A stretch of DNA of 64,000 bases, from positions 3,534,001 to 3,598,000 of the forward strand of contig NC_089445.1 of NCBI RefSeq assembly GCF_026210795.1. The letters are read 5' to 3'. This DNA is from Rhizophagus irregularis. Its lineage: Eukaryota > Glomeromycota > Glomeromycetes > Glomerales > Glomeraceae. Positions 24,932 to 37,487 of the stretch are shown piece by piece (position 1 is the first letter of the stretch; the number at the start of each line of letters is the position of its first letter). A program made the position numbers and the translations under genes. The notes under the pieces are model-generated. The model saw only the letters and a list, made by a program, of their open reading frames with translations. It did no database searches and was not told the origin of the DNA.

Positions 24932-27900
24932 ATGTCTAAATATTATGTTGCTCTGAGTCAAGATGGACAAGAGGTTGCGATCTTCGACTCAAGTAAGAAT
25001 TTTTAATAATTTAATATCTAAAAAAAAGAAAGTTAAAAATTAATTTTTGTTTATGAATTACTTTTTAGCCAAATTGGAATTATCAACTTGCACAATCGAC
25101 AGATTAGATAAGCAAAGAAAATTAGCTTACGAACCTTTCCAAGTGCTTAATAGCAATTTATTTGATGGTATAACTTGGTCAATTTCAATTTCTAATAAAT
25201 CAGCGAATGGAGAAGTCTTAATTGCATTATCTTGCTTTAATAAATATCGTTATTTGATGTCAGAAGATCAAAATTCTGCGCAATATTTTGAATCCATAAA
25301 AAGACAATCTATATGCAATATAATAACAGATATAACAGATACAACAGATACAAGTGACACTAATGAGACTGTTGAAACTCTAACTGAAATGGAAAATGGG
25401 GAAATGGCAAGCTTTGATTCTACTTGGTTATTTTCCACTTTAAATAAAGAAAGAATTCGCACTACAATTGATCATCTTGGTGGTATAGTAAAGTTTCTTA
25501 GTCCGTCAGATCCCAAAAAGCAGACTCTTATTATCATTCATGATTATGGTATTACAAAAACTTTAATCCCTATAAATTATCGTCAATATAATAATAATTG
25601 GAACTCGTTAAGAAAAACATTTTTTAATAAATTAATTGCCAAGAATTCAAAAGGTACAATTGAATTTTATTTCCCAATGTCAATTTCAAAACAAATAAAA
25701 GCTTGCATTGAAGATAGACCACAATTAAATATATTCAATAAAAATATCAAGAATAATTATCTTTTCTTACAAGATTCTAAATCAGATAAATTAAATATGC
25801 TTGAATGTTACAATTTAGAGGGTGGTGGATTAATTAAATCGTTTCAAGTAGATTCTGATGAGAATATTAAAGAAACTTTAAATTCCAATTTTAATAAGGC
25901 CTTTAATTCTATTAAAAATTATATGATAATTGAAATTTCGAAAAATGAAAAATTATTGGCTTATAATAGTAAATATCACCAAAATCATATTACATTATTT
26001 TCAATGGAAAATACTTTGAAAATTTGTACAAAGGAATTTACAAATATAAATGATATAATTTATATTCAATTTATTTGCAACGATGAAAAATTATTGATTA
26101 TTGGAGAGCGAGAGGTTAGAGGAAGTCATGTAATTGAAAATTCAGACGAGATTGAAGTAGTTAAAATCAGAAAAAAAAAATCAATGAATACTACTGTACC
26201 TATACTTATAATTTGGGATTTATTTTCTTCAAATTCGGTAGAAGATTCTATCACGATCATTCATGATTCTTTAAATTCGTTAGATATCTTTCGACATTAT
26301 CATAATTATGTTAATTCTAATGGAAATACGATTTATATAGATAAAAAAGGAACTGTTAAATCTTTATTAGATCATCCGGATCTAATCGATGCTCTTAAAA
26401 AATCTATGAATTATTTTTTAAAACCCTTAGATATAATCGTTGCACAAGAAATAAGTGGAAGTATGAAAAAACATGCGATTTTTCACTTAGACAATATACT
26501 GGATAGTCATACGACAGAGAATGATGCTATTGTTATCTACAGCGAACCATGGATAAGCAATAAAAAATGTTCTCGAATATCAGTATTTCTTAATGAAGAT
26601 AAATCTATTCAATTAATCATTGGAGTTTTTTCTGTACAAGTTTGGAGAAGATTATCAGAAGGAGATAATCAAGTATCGCGTCTTGAATATATTTGGATAG
26701 GTAATAAACAAAAAATTGAAATTAAATCTTTATTAGTAGAAAGAAATGAATTTTTACTTGAATTTACATTACACGACGAAAAAGAGGATCTACCAGATAT
26801 TATAAACAAAAAAGACAAAATGCAAATACATTGGCCACATAATGTCTTAATTCTTAAAGATGCATGTGTTGCACTTGAATATTGTCATTATCTTATTGAC
26901 AATCCTGTAAGTCCAAGGAAAGGACTTTTATTCGAAGAATTTCGAATTCAAGTACAAAATATTGTTAAAAATTTTATTAAATATAATCCTCTCATTTTTC
27001 AATTAACTGATATTAGATATGACATAATGGGAAATCTTATACGAGGAAATTGTGTTTCTATTATCAAAAGAATTTTATTTATCAAAACGGAGAATTTTAA
27101 AAGTTCAGAAGGTTCAAAAGCAATGAAGGCAAAGATGAATAATCATTTACATTTCCCACGTTTATATTCTTGGGAGTCCAATTCTCCAAAAAAGAGTGAC
27201 TTAGAAGTGGCTATCGAATCTATTACTGGGGTACATAGAAAAGAATCAATAATTGTTGGATATTTGTTAGATTACTATTCTGATAATGCAATGAAAAATA
27301 CTGGATGGATGATTTCGGTCACACAGATTTTACCACTCTTATACGACCGTCACCTGGATTATTATGTTAAGGAGTTATTTTATAAACCATGTTTTGGAAC
27401 GAGACAGTCATATATTGATGATTCTTTAATATCTTCATATGAATTGCGGAAAGCCCAACAGAAAAATATACATTCGATAAATATTCGACAAGGACTATCA
27501 AGAAAGCCAAGTGCTATAATTCCAGGATTTAAAAAAAAATTTGAAGATATTAAAATGTATTTAAAACTAAAGTAAGTTAGATTCATTAATTACTATGGTT
27601 TTGATTATAAGGAGCCTTTTTTTAAAATTTAATATTTTATTTATTTTATCATTATTAAATATAGCTTAATTAGCCTTAATCGTAAACACGATCCATGTTT
27701 GACAAAGTTGAATGTCGTTCCACTTCCAGATTTTTTTACTTTTCCTCCTAGTACTTCAACAAATAAAGAAGAGAAATTTCTTGATCATTATTTAGCTTGG
27801 CGTATTTTGAAAAATGTTGTTTGGCCTCATATATATGTTGAATTAGTAGATTCGCAATATTCTCCTTTTCATCGCGCATTAATGCGTGATAATAGGATAA

Positions 27901-29648
27901 CGACATTCTCAAATCCTTCACTTGCTGCATTAATAGATTATAAATGGAGCAAGGCACAAATTTACTTTATTCGTTCTTATGCAACATATATTATTTTTGC
28001 ATTAATTTTTTGGACTACTAACAATGTAACTCGTATTGAAGTTGTTACACCTATCATCGCAAAAGGAATTTATTTCCCATTGCAAATAATGTTGTTTTAT
28101 ATAGGATATCTTCGACTTGCCTTTGAATACCTTCAATTAAAGAACAAAGGTTACAGAAAATATATCAACGTTTACAATTTTTTCGATATTATATCTATAA
28201 TTATGCCTTTAAGCTTGGTTATTTCTTTAAATTTTTTGGAATCGGGTGTGGATAAAACAAAGTTACGTTATTATACAGTTGCAGCTTCTTTAACTACATT
28301 TGTTTTATGGATTGAATTGGTAAGTACAAATTAAATTCTAAATTAAAATATTTTTTTTTTTATATAAAGAATAAGATTTTCAATTGTTTTTATTTCAATT
28401 AAATTATAGCTACTATTATTGCGATTTTTTTCAGGTTTGTAAAATTATTTGTAAGTATCATTATAAAATCAAAATTAAGATTTATTGTGATTATTTAGGA
28501 CCAGCCAATTACATTAATATAAGCTTGAATATCATAAGAAGAGTTTTCTACTTTTTCGTTTTTATGTTAATATTTATAATTGCGATTGCACATTCAATGT
28601 AAGGGAAATTTCATGAATTGCATCTATAATATATTGTAAAGTATCTAACCTTATTATGAATATATATATATATATAGGTATATTCTTCTACGATCACCTG
28701 AATCGATAGATCTTGTACCAGATGGTGGTCAAAATTTCGCTTTATTTAATGCTGTTACCGGAGATAACATTGCTCCAAATATTACGATAGACCAGACATT
28801 TGATGTTGATAGAGTTAGTGATAATTATTTTTCGGATTTTTTGCAATCCATTGAAGCTGTTTATTTTTGGACTAATGGACGATGGGATCAAGTTGATCAA
28901 TGGAATTTTTTGCCGGTTCAGGCATTATGTTTTTGTATGTAATTATGAAAATTTTTAAATATTATATACTTTGTGTTATATTGACACGTTCTTACTAATT
29001 CATATTTAATTATAGTTGCAAGTATATTACTTATTACCGTAATGCAGAACATGTTAATTGCTTATATGACGTAAGTTTAACTTTTAATTAATGAACAATT
29101 CGCTTTAATTCATAATATTAACTAAAATTTGCAACATAATTTAATTTAGTTCAGTATTTGATGAAGCATGTGCTTTAGGAAATCAAGCTGTATTGAAATT
29201 TCGTGCAGATTTAATCTGTGACTACGAAACTTTAATGAGATTTGTTGTCGATCTAATAGATGAAAGTGAAAACCCTAAGGATCTTTATTATGTCGCTAGA
29301 GTTGAAGAAGTTGAACGTTGGGAAAGCGAAATTAAAAAGTATTCTAAATCGCATAAATATATTTTAGTTGATAAATTTGATTCTTTGTCCGATGATGAAG
29401 AAAGTGACAATAGTGATGATGAAAAAGAAAATAAAAGTGAGATTAATGTAAAGGGTAAAGGAATAAGATATTCTGGAAGTACAAAATATTCTGGAAATAT
29501 ACGAAGTATACGACCTTCTGTAAATAGTATTGGTGAGAATCATATTGAGAAATTGGAAAATAAAATAAAAGAAATTCATGATGATATAAAAAGTAAGATG
29601 AAAGATTTGGAAGATAAGCTTAAGCAACTCTTAGAGTCAAAAAATTAG
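24932..29648 (+). CDS. TRP-like ion channel with long beta-propeller N-terminus
   Basis: Eight exons: 24932-24992, 25069-27571, 27665-28319, 28410-28434, 28499-28598, 28678-28934, 29016-29070, 29150-29648. They add to 4155 nt, an uninterrupted 1384 aa. An acceptor 9 bp downstream of 27665 would also fit. The first ~850 residues start with a propeller-like repeat (YYVALSQDGQEVAIFD). Six membrane helices follow: S1 ~952-975, S2 ~992-1015, S3 ~1026-1046, S4 ~1057-1080, S5 ~1096-1120, S6 ~1198-1220. The pore loop is NYFSDFLQSIEAVYFWTNG, unlike the upstream gene's TGDSGSL filter. The C-terminus ends in a charged coiled coil (~1345-1384). Exon 4 is only 25 nt and falls at the end of S4. Same direction as the upstream gene, 1.25 kb away. 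Likely a cation channel subunit; ligand unknown. Confidence 0.85.
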
Positions 29649-30323
29649 TATACATATACATATACTGTATATACAGTATACTGTATTAATGTAAGATTGT
29701 CAGTTTTCCTCCGTTTTTTATATAATAAGGTATTTCGTATGTAATAAGATATTGGTATGAATAAATACAGTATATACATATTAGTCACTAAGTATATCGG
29801 TCGCACATTGTCGTATGAAATCTTCTAAAAACCTTTGCATCTATAAACAATCATCTGAAAGTTTCGAATAAAGTTTACAGGTAAAGAATTACCAGGTAAA
29901 TAAAGAATCATCAATCTGATTTATGGACAAAAAAAAGATTTAAATATTAATATTAAGTTCAAACCGGTAAATTTAATAAACGTGATATACTAGATACATT
30001 ACTCTCACAATTACAAGTACAATTAAGAGTCGCTCTCGCAACAACCTCAGGTTCCATAATCATAACGTGACTCTACGTGATTCTACTAATGAAAGTGACC
30101 TTAGACCATAATAAATTGAAGATTCTAATGGTACAACTACTAGTGATGCAGTTGGAACTGTCCCAATGAATTGGCCGGCATACATCACTAAATTTTTAGG
30201 GTATTCAATATTGCACAAATACTTAAATTTCTCAAAATTTATGCAATATAGTTAACAATATTATATATGTAATTTTTTGTACAAATTTTTTACAATATAT
30301 CACATAGAAAATTACTCAATATA
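29649..30323. other. 3' flank of channel gene, no gene
   Basis: Begins with short inverted TATACAGTATA-type repeats that may belong to the 3' UTR. A stretch near 30000-30180 is less AT-rich and could be an old coding scrap (LQVQLRVALATTSGS), not identifiable. Confidence 0.35.
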
Positions 30324-31103
30324 CAGTCGGACCTCTATGTACCGATACTGCTGTTTTGGGGAAAATATATCGGTATATCAAATTATCGTTACATATACCG
30401 TCATCAGTGAATCATAATGCGGGCCAAAATCAAATTCTTGCCAGCATTATGCAAACTCCAATATATTAAAATGTCATGTGATTTGAGAGCCTTTATGTTA
30501 ACTCCGGCCAAATTTATAGTGTTGGCCCGAATTAATACCGGTGTAACCTAAAGTATCGGTACATCTTAGTCATCTTACTATGTATTAATTATAAAGGGCA
30601 AAGAAAAGTATCGGTACATGTTACAATTGTTATTACATCATGAAACTATGTATAATATCAGTACATGAGGTTTTTTACTACGATGTCTCCAAAGTTTAAG
30701 TGGCCGAAGAACCGAAGGATCTAAAGAAGAAAAACAAAATTAGTGAAAAAAACAAAAAAAAGTAACAAAAAAAAGAAATAAAAAAAGTTTACCTAACTAT
30801 TGTCTCCGAAGCCAGGTGGTCAAAGAACTGAAGGATCTAACGAAATTAGAGGATAATCCGTTAGTGATACAGATAATCTGGATGATCCGTTACGGATATC
30901 CTCCAATCCTCTCATCCGTATCCATTTATCATCCGTATCCGTTTAAAAAATCCTATCCAGATAACCGTAAATGGCGGATATCTGTCCACGGATACGGATT
31001 GCGGGTAAACGGGTTGAAACACTATTATGAAATGGGTCATAGAAAATTTATCGGTACAGGCAATTATCGGTATATAGGATATCGGTACATAGAGGTCTGA
31101 CTG
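30324..31103. mobile_element. Complete 780-bp pogo/Tigger-like non-autonomous element
   Basis: Ends are CAGTCGGACCTCTATGTACC... and its complement with one mismatch over 24 bp, flanked by TA on both sides (30322-30323 and 31104-31105). A CAGT-type terminus with TA duplication is characteristic of pogo/Tigger elements. The left half is shared with 11.6 and 17.9 kb. The right half has a GATCCGTTACGGATATCC-rich block, giving a spurious 94-codon frame. No transposase is encoded. Confidence 0.9.
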
Positions 31104-31105
31104 TA

Positions 31106-32659
31106 CATATTATATATATTAAATATGCATTTTCAGGGTGTGCAAATCAGTTTTTTCATGCACGAAATTTTGCATAGTATTTTCTACACATAAAAAATTT
31201 CCTGATGTTTGGCAAAACAGTGTGAAATCCAATGTACCATTAATATTATTAATGCCGTAACTTTTACTGTGGCCAATGATGCTGTAGAGTATAAAGTATA
31301 CATGGCTTAACAGTATAAATTTTTTAAATCTCCCGAATTTGTTATCAAAATTTAAAGTTTCCATTACCGATTTTAAATAACTTCTTTAATTATAAATTTC
31401 ATGGAACAATGATTTTAATAACAAAGTCATTGAAAATTTCTCAAATATTATCAAGACCATTTATGCAAAGAAATACATATTAAATTAGTTATAAAAAGTT
31501 TTAATCTAATACATGATCAGTTTCCAAACCAGTGAAAACTACTAATACATTTCGGGGAATCATTTTTGTTATCTAAATTTTTTTATAACTCATTTTTCAT
31601 TTTCGTCTTTAATTCGTCCGATTTATCCACCCGTTCGCTTTCTGGCTACCTATTCGTTCACAATTATTATCTGGCAAAATAATTATCCCTTAAATGGCTT
31701 TTGAGTTAATTTGCCCTGAATTTTTTTTTAAAATGTTATAGAATAATGTTCCGAAGTATATTGAATGATAAATTTGCGTCAGCATATATTAATTTCACAA
31801 GCTTGATCAAAATATACTTGTCATTTAAGGTTACGATGTTATACAAATTGGTGACATTGCCTAGAAAGTAGCTAGCCAAATTTGTAATGCCACCCCGGCT
31901 GAAAAATAGTGTAACCAATTGCTTAAAACTGGGGAATTAAGGTTCGCCAAAAATTTTTACATTGTATGATTAGTTAAAAATTTTTTTCTTTAGCAACGCT
32001 GGATTCCAGCCTTTAAAACGCTACATTATTCAATTACAAGAAGTGTACTGATCATAAAGTTAATATCTTTTATTATTAAAATATTATTTATTTGCTGGTA
32101 AATAATTGTTTTAAAAGGTATAAACAAAAAAAAAATAAAATTATTATTCCTAACTATTGTACCATCATGATATTTTGCTTATATTGAGCGGTATATCTAA
32201 TTTTGAATGGTGGATACTTTTGGAATGTCAGTTCCTTTTAAACTACCTTTACTAATTTCGTAAGCTCATATCACATTTCCTGCCTGCTATATCTATCGCT
32301 CTTATCTAAATTTCCTGTTAATTAATTTGAAAAAATAATTTCCTGAAATGCATTAGTAGGATTCACTGGTTTGGAGACGGATCACGAATTAAATTATAAA
32401 AATTACTACATTAATAAACACCATTTTAATTTACCATTGATAAATCTAAAGGTTTTCAGCTTTCGAATAAGCTATTTTACATATAATTTGGTGTGACCAT
32501 CATGGCGTTACGGACAATTTTTTAATTTATGGCTTACAAAGATTGGGATCAACAAACCATCCTGAGTCACATATGCAGTTTTTGCTGGAGATAATTATCA
32601 TATGAACTTGACATGTGTCAAAGATATCAACCGGTAAAGAACAGTTCATGTCAATGAAT
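31106..32659. other. Spacer, no supported gene
   Basis: Two short minus-strand frames (31119-31364 and 31736-31918) have no supporting features. 32570-32650 resembles 45040-45070 weakly. Nothing else recognised. Confidence 0.4.
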
Positions 32660-34180
32660 TATTTTTTGTATTGATTCATGATCCACGAGTCAATTGCGTC
32701 AAATAAAAATTTATTGTAAAAAACAATTAATTATTTTTCTTTCTAGAATATTTGATCGATTTTCCATACTTGGTTCACAAATTATGTAATAAATATTTTT
32801 TATATTGGTAACATAATAATGGTAACATAAATCATCAAATGAACATTCATCCATTGGTCCGGAACTTCTAATAATAAAATAATATTTAAATTGATAAACA
32901 AAAAAAAGATATACGGGTAATAATTAATAATGATAATAATGGGAAAGGTATCTACTTTTATTATTCTTCTTTGTTTCAGGCTTTTCAGCCAAACGATATG
33001 AAAGTAAGTCGCGTAAAAAAAATAAGGATTAATATAAAAATGTGACTCAGAAAACTCAGGGTTGACTCAGGTCTCAGGAACGATCATTTAAAAAGGAAAC
33101 GATCAAGCATATAAATCACCTGAACCGGCATTATACACATCACCTGATTAGACAAAGTTAACAAATAATCAGGCATATTAAAAAATACATTAAAAAAAAA
33201 GATAACAAACGAATAAAGAAATCTTAAGTTATATCCTATTTTGTAATAAATGTAAAATTTTATTCTTTAAAAATTGCACTTTTTTTTCCTAATTTGTAAA
33301 GTTCGGATCAATAAATATTTTAATGATAATTCTAGCCTTACAATCAACTACGCAGTACGCTGCTGTGCGTGTTGCGTGTTCCAATAAAAGATGATAAGAT
33401 AATAATAATAATTTATCGTAGTTATTATGGTCATTAAGGTTGTTGTTTCATTATTCGCGATAAAATCCACATTTTTACTTCAAAACCGACATGAAAGAAG
33501 CAGGGATTTCATCAAATTATTCATAGAAATTTTAATAATCAATAAATAATTTTGCCATCATCTTTTTTTTTTTTAAAAAAAACCCCCTTTTTCTTTCTTT
33601 CCAAAGAATCAATAATAATACTTGTCGGCGTTTGATAAACAAGAAATTCCTAAATATAACTCTAAAATAATGAACGAATTAAAAAATGAACGAAACCGAA
33701 ACAAAACAAATATATATATCCATTATATAAAATTTTTTTTTATTTAATATCAGTTATAGCGCCTCATTTAATTATAATAATATGATTAAAATAATTTATC
33801 CCAAAAAAGGAAGTAATTTTATTTAGACTATTGTAATTCACATGTCAAATAATAATTTTATCACATTAAATGATGAGCCAAAAAATTAAATTGTACATTA
33901 CAATTAATTATCGTAAAATGTAAGTCAAATAAAGAAAACAAATTTAACCTTTTCAGGTGAGGCAACCACCGGGCATCGATCGGGTATTGAAAATATGCGC
34001 AAAGATGCAAACAAAAAACCTAACTAACTCTTTTTACAGATAAAATAGAAAAAAGTTTTTTTTTTCGCACAATGACATAAGTAATTTATTTATTTATTTA
34101 TTTATTGCGCAAAGTCACAAATATTGGTTTATTACTTTGCATTTAAGAACATCAAATTATTTTTATTTATAACAAGCTGA
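32660..34180 (+). repeat. Shortened copy of the 45/55 kb segmental repeat
   Basis: From GATCCACGAGTCAATTG to about 33730 it matches 45090-45930 and 55500-56420. It then jumps to sequence matching 47120-47510 (AATGATGAGCCAAAAAATTA; the CAACCACCGGGC block), lacking about 1.2 kb that holds the broken MNQSH ORF in the long copies. This is a simple internal deletion relative to them. Confidence 0.8.
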
Positions 34181-35354
34181 ATATGCTGTAAAAAATTTAA
34201 GTTACATAGAACGATACCTAATTCGATTTTAACAAATATTTGATCTTTATATTTTTGATAATTAGTTTAAAATATAAAATCATGTGATTTATGTGGTCAC
34301 GTGATATATCGTATAAGAAGGCCTCTCAAATAAAAAGTGGATATCTTATGCTGTCACACACCGTACAATTAATTTTCTACATTTTATAACAAAAATAATT
34401 CGAATTTATATATAAACGTATATCAGACGCATAAAAAAACGTATCATTTCCATATACAGATGAATTTAAAAATGATATAGACGTGGTGATTTTCAATATG
34501 CTTTTATGCTGTATTTTAATAATGGGTTATCTGTTATACTATTTAATATATTTGCGATCTTTGCATTTATTAATAAATTAAATGAATTTCATTGTTGGAT
34601 AAATTGATATTAAAACAAGTAAATGTAATACAAATGATCCCGGTGAGTTACTCCATAATAAAAATTGGTTGGCTAAGATATCCGGGCATAATACAAATTC
34701 CAGGGGGTTAACCTTGTACTACCATGCATATTACTCATTTTTTTATAAATAAAATATTTTATAAATATTTACGTGCAATACTTAGGAAAAATTATAATAT
34801 TTAAATAATGAAAATCAGGAGAAAATGAGCCTTTTTTTTGGTTAAAAAAGGGGATACGATATATTGGGATACTTTAGTCAACTGTTTACGGTAGAAATGG
34901 ACGAACGAGAAAGAAAATTGACCCGATTAATAATAATAAGACTTTGGGAGAATAATAAAAAAAGAAAGGGCATATGGCAATCATGCGAAATAATTGATTT
35001 TCATGTAATATAATTACATCATTGGACATGATTTTCCATTCCCTAGTGTTTATGCAAATCAGATCTGAGTTTTTTTAGTATTGTTCTCTTCGGGGCATTT
35101 ACTATACTTGTCGTTGGGATTAAATACGGCATATGGAAGTAATGGAACTTATGTGAATATCGTAAAATAGGAAAAATCAGGTTACGGTGCATTTCACCGA
35201 AATCATTTCATCGAATCGTCCATTTCCCGAATTCCATTCCGCCGAATGGACAAAATGGTAGCGATTAACATTTTATGAAAAGTATTCATCGCGCAATGAA
35301 AATAAAGAAATAAATTATTTTAGAGATCTTTTTTTCCCAGGATATTATCACTTT
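34181..35354. other. Spacer, no supported gene
   Basis: AT-rich; 35180-35260 contains a short run rich in CCGAA/CGAAT and its complement, likely another dispersed repeat. No gene. Confidence 0.4.
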
Positions 35355-35663
35355 AAGGCCACACAAATTCGAATTTTCGGTTCACTTCACCCGGCCGAGT
35401 CACTTTTTCAAATTTCAATAAAAAAAAGTTTATATATAAAAAATTTATCATGTGATCAGGACGTAATTTTATTGGCGGGTAAGTTTATCACGCGGCTGAG
35501 AACTTCTAGAGCGAAAATAAATCTCCCTTTTAAAAGTCAACCAATCAAATGTCACGATTTTTATATATAAACTTTTTTTACTAATAAACAATAAACCCCG
35601 GGTCCCCGGGTTGATTTTAAATTTCAATGTTACGTGAACCGAAAAATTGAATTTGTGTGGCTT
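35355..35663. mobile_element. 309-bp MITE with ~30-bp inverted ends
   Basis: Left end AAGGCCACACAAATTCGAAT, right end its near-complement (ATTTGTGTGGCTT), extending inward through TTTCGGTTCAC with few mismatches. A second inner pair (AAGTTTATATATAAA near 35428 and TTTATATATAAACTT near 35560) makes a long potential hairpin. No coding. Confidence 0.8.
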
Positions 35664-36422
35664 GACATTCAAGTAACTGATATTAATTGCTAAGCAATAA
35701 ATAAATAACTTTAAGTAAAAAAAAAAAGATTAATGAACAACGAGATAAATTTAATAAAAATAATCTAGATAATTCAAATAAGGTATAAAATTATTTACTT
35801 TTAGTAGTATTACTTTGTTTTTGTAGCTTTAAACTTTGAAATGCTAAATATATTTAAATGAACTTTTTCCTAAAAATTTTTGAATAAATTCAATTAATGC
35901 ACTCCTTTCTAATTCAAATCAATAATTTCGTTTTGAATGATATTTTTTGAATCAAAATTATTATATTTTTACTATCAATAAAACTAATTAAAATTTAAAA
36001 ATTTGCGATTTATAATGTATTATAATCAAAGTCACATTTTACATAATTCGATTTGGGAAAAATGTGGGATACATTTCGCAAAAATTAATATTTATCATAA
36101 TAAAAAATTGCGGTGTAAAAAATATTCATGAATTCTTTTTTAAATTCTTTTAATTCTTCCAAGTAATATAATTTTTTATTTACATATTGATTATAAAGAA
36201 TGATTTGATTTTTACTATGAACTGAACATTTAATAATAACAATACGGACTTACAAAGATACTTATGAAAAATAGTTTAACTAATAGTAGAGACAAATACA
36301 GTAAGTATAATAAATAAGAATATGTAGAAATAATAGAAACTAGAGAAATAAATTTAATGATTCACGACTTCAATATACTGTAATACCGATGATGGGATAA
36401 TAACTTAATAACATAATAACAA
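35664..36422. other. 3' flank of secreted-protein gene
   Basis: AT-rich, with no gene; 35880-35990 resembles 38210-38290 (TTCGTTTTGAATGATATT), a short dispersed repeat. Confidence 0.4.
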
Positions 36423-36875
36423 TTAATATTGACAGTTAATTTGGTCAAAACTAAACGAAAAAACATTTCCAGATATTTCAAAACAGTTTTCGCCAGTGAA
36501 AGGACCTCGGACTTTCTGTTTCCTAGTACTAAGTTCAACTTTCGCAACTACATAGTACTCTTGAGCTGGAAAATCAATTTCTTCAAACTCGCCATCACTT
36601 CCATCACAAGCATGATAATCTCCTTTTTCGTCTCCAGCTATGCGGTTATGATTTGAATCTTCTATCCAAATTCTACAATTACTATAATCACTATAAGTCA
36701 TATCTAAATCTACGATGGCACTATATGCTATATATCAAACCAAAATGTCGAATTATTAGAAAAAGAAAATGGAGGAAATACCGAATGTAAGAACTTTACC
36801 TTCAATGACTGGAACAAATGTCATGTAGAAAAACATGAAAATAGCGGTAAGAAAGTAAAAGCTTTGAGGTCTCAT
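36423..36875 (-). CDS. Small secreted four-cysteine protein, two exons
   Basis: Exon 1 is 36875-36800 and exon 2 is 36727-36423, with a 72-bp GT-AG intron (TTCTAAT-like branch site). They join to 126 aa. Residues 1-26 (MRPQSFYFLTAIFMFFYMTF...) form a typical signal peptide: Arg near the start, a long hydrophobic core, then Pro and a small residue (VIEA) at the cleavage site. The mature part of ~100 residues is acidic, with four Cys at 43, 66, 107 and 124, enough for two disulfides, and a beta-rich look (EYYVVAKVELS). No GPI signal or further membrane segment. It could be a wall, interface or effector protein; I recognise no family. The ATG upstream exon is not visible as an ORF of useful length and depends on the intron. 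Confidence 0.75.
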
Positions 36876-37134
36876 AATGGTGTTAGATTTATAATATTAT
36901 GTTTTGTTATTTTATTCGACAATTCTGTAAAAAACAAAATTTTTGGTGGGCATGGTAAGGTTATATATATCTTTTTTTAATTATTATCAAACCATAACCG
37001 TAAAGGGAAGTTAATCAGAAGCATTTGCTGAATGTCAAGTTTTTTCTCATAATTTATTTGGTTCTAAACCTCCTCTTAGTAGATTTTCAAATAATAATTT
37101 TTCATTCATTCAAAAAATCTCTAATTGGGGATCG
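36876..37134. other. Upstream region of the secreted-protein gene
   Basis: About 260 bp between the start codon and the MITE; presumably holds the promoter. No motif assigned. Confidence 0.35.
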
Positions 37135-37487
37135 TCTAAAGCGGGGCAAATCACGCGATTAGATATAATATGAGTGTACTAAATTTTTTATAAATTAAGA
37201 TTAATATAAACTTGAAAATCATAAAATAAGCATATATTAGCCTGCTCTGCAAGTTTACTTAAGGAGCAAAAGAATTTTGCCGATCATATCCAAAAATGGA
37301 TAGACAAAATGAAAAGTCAAATAAATCGAAAACGGCATTCAAAACCTCATTTTGTGCTCTAAGTAAACTTGCAGAGCAGGCCAAAATACACTTAGCACAT
37401 ATATTTAAAAGGTTATGTATATATGGCGAAAAGTTTATTTAGAAAAAATTTTTTCGACGTCACGTGCGTGATTTGACCTGCTTTAGA
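37135..37487. mobile_element. 353-bp MITE with nested inverted repeats
   Basis: The outer ends TCTAAAGCGGGGCAAATCAC and the complement of GTGATTTGACCTGCTTTAGA match with two mismatches over ~22 bp. An inner pair (GCCTGCTCTGCAAGTTTACT at 37240-37259 and its complement at 37363-37382) is nearly perfect, giving a long cruciform-capable sequence. No coding. It lies ~260 bp upstream of the secreted-protein gene and may supply or disturb its promoter. Confidence 0.8.

Noticed and set aside
30816-31100. 94-codon ORF inside the pogo-like MITE
   Set aside because: Composed of GGATACGGAT-type repeats and the TIR itself; not protein-like.
31119-31918. Two short minus-strand ORFs (81 and 60 codons)
   Set aside because: Length expected by chance, no copies, no domain or signal.
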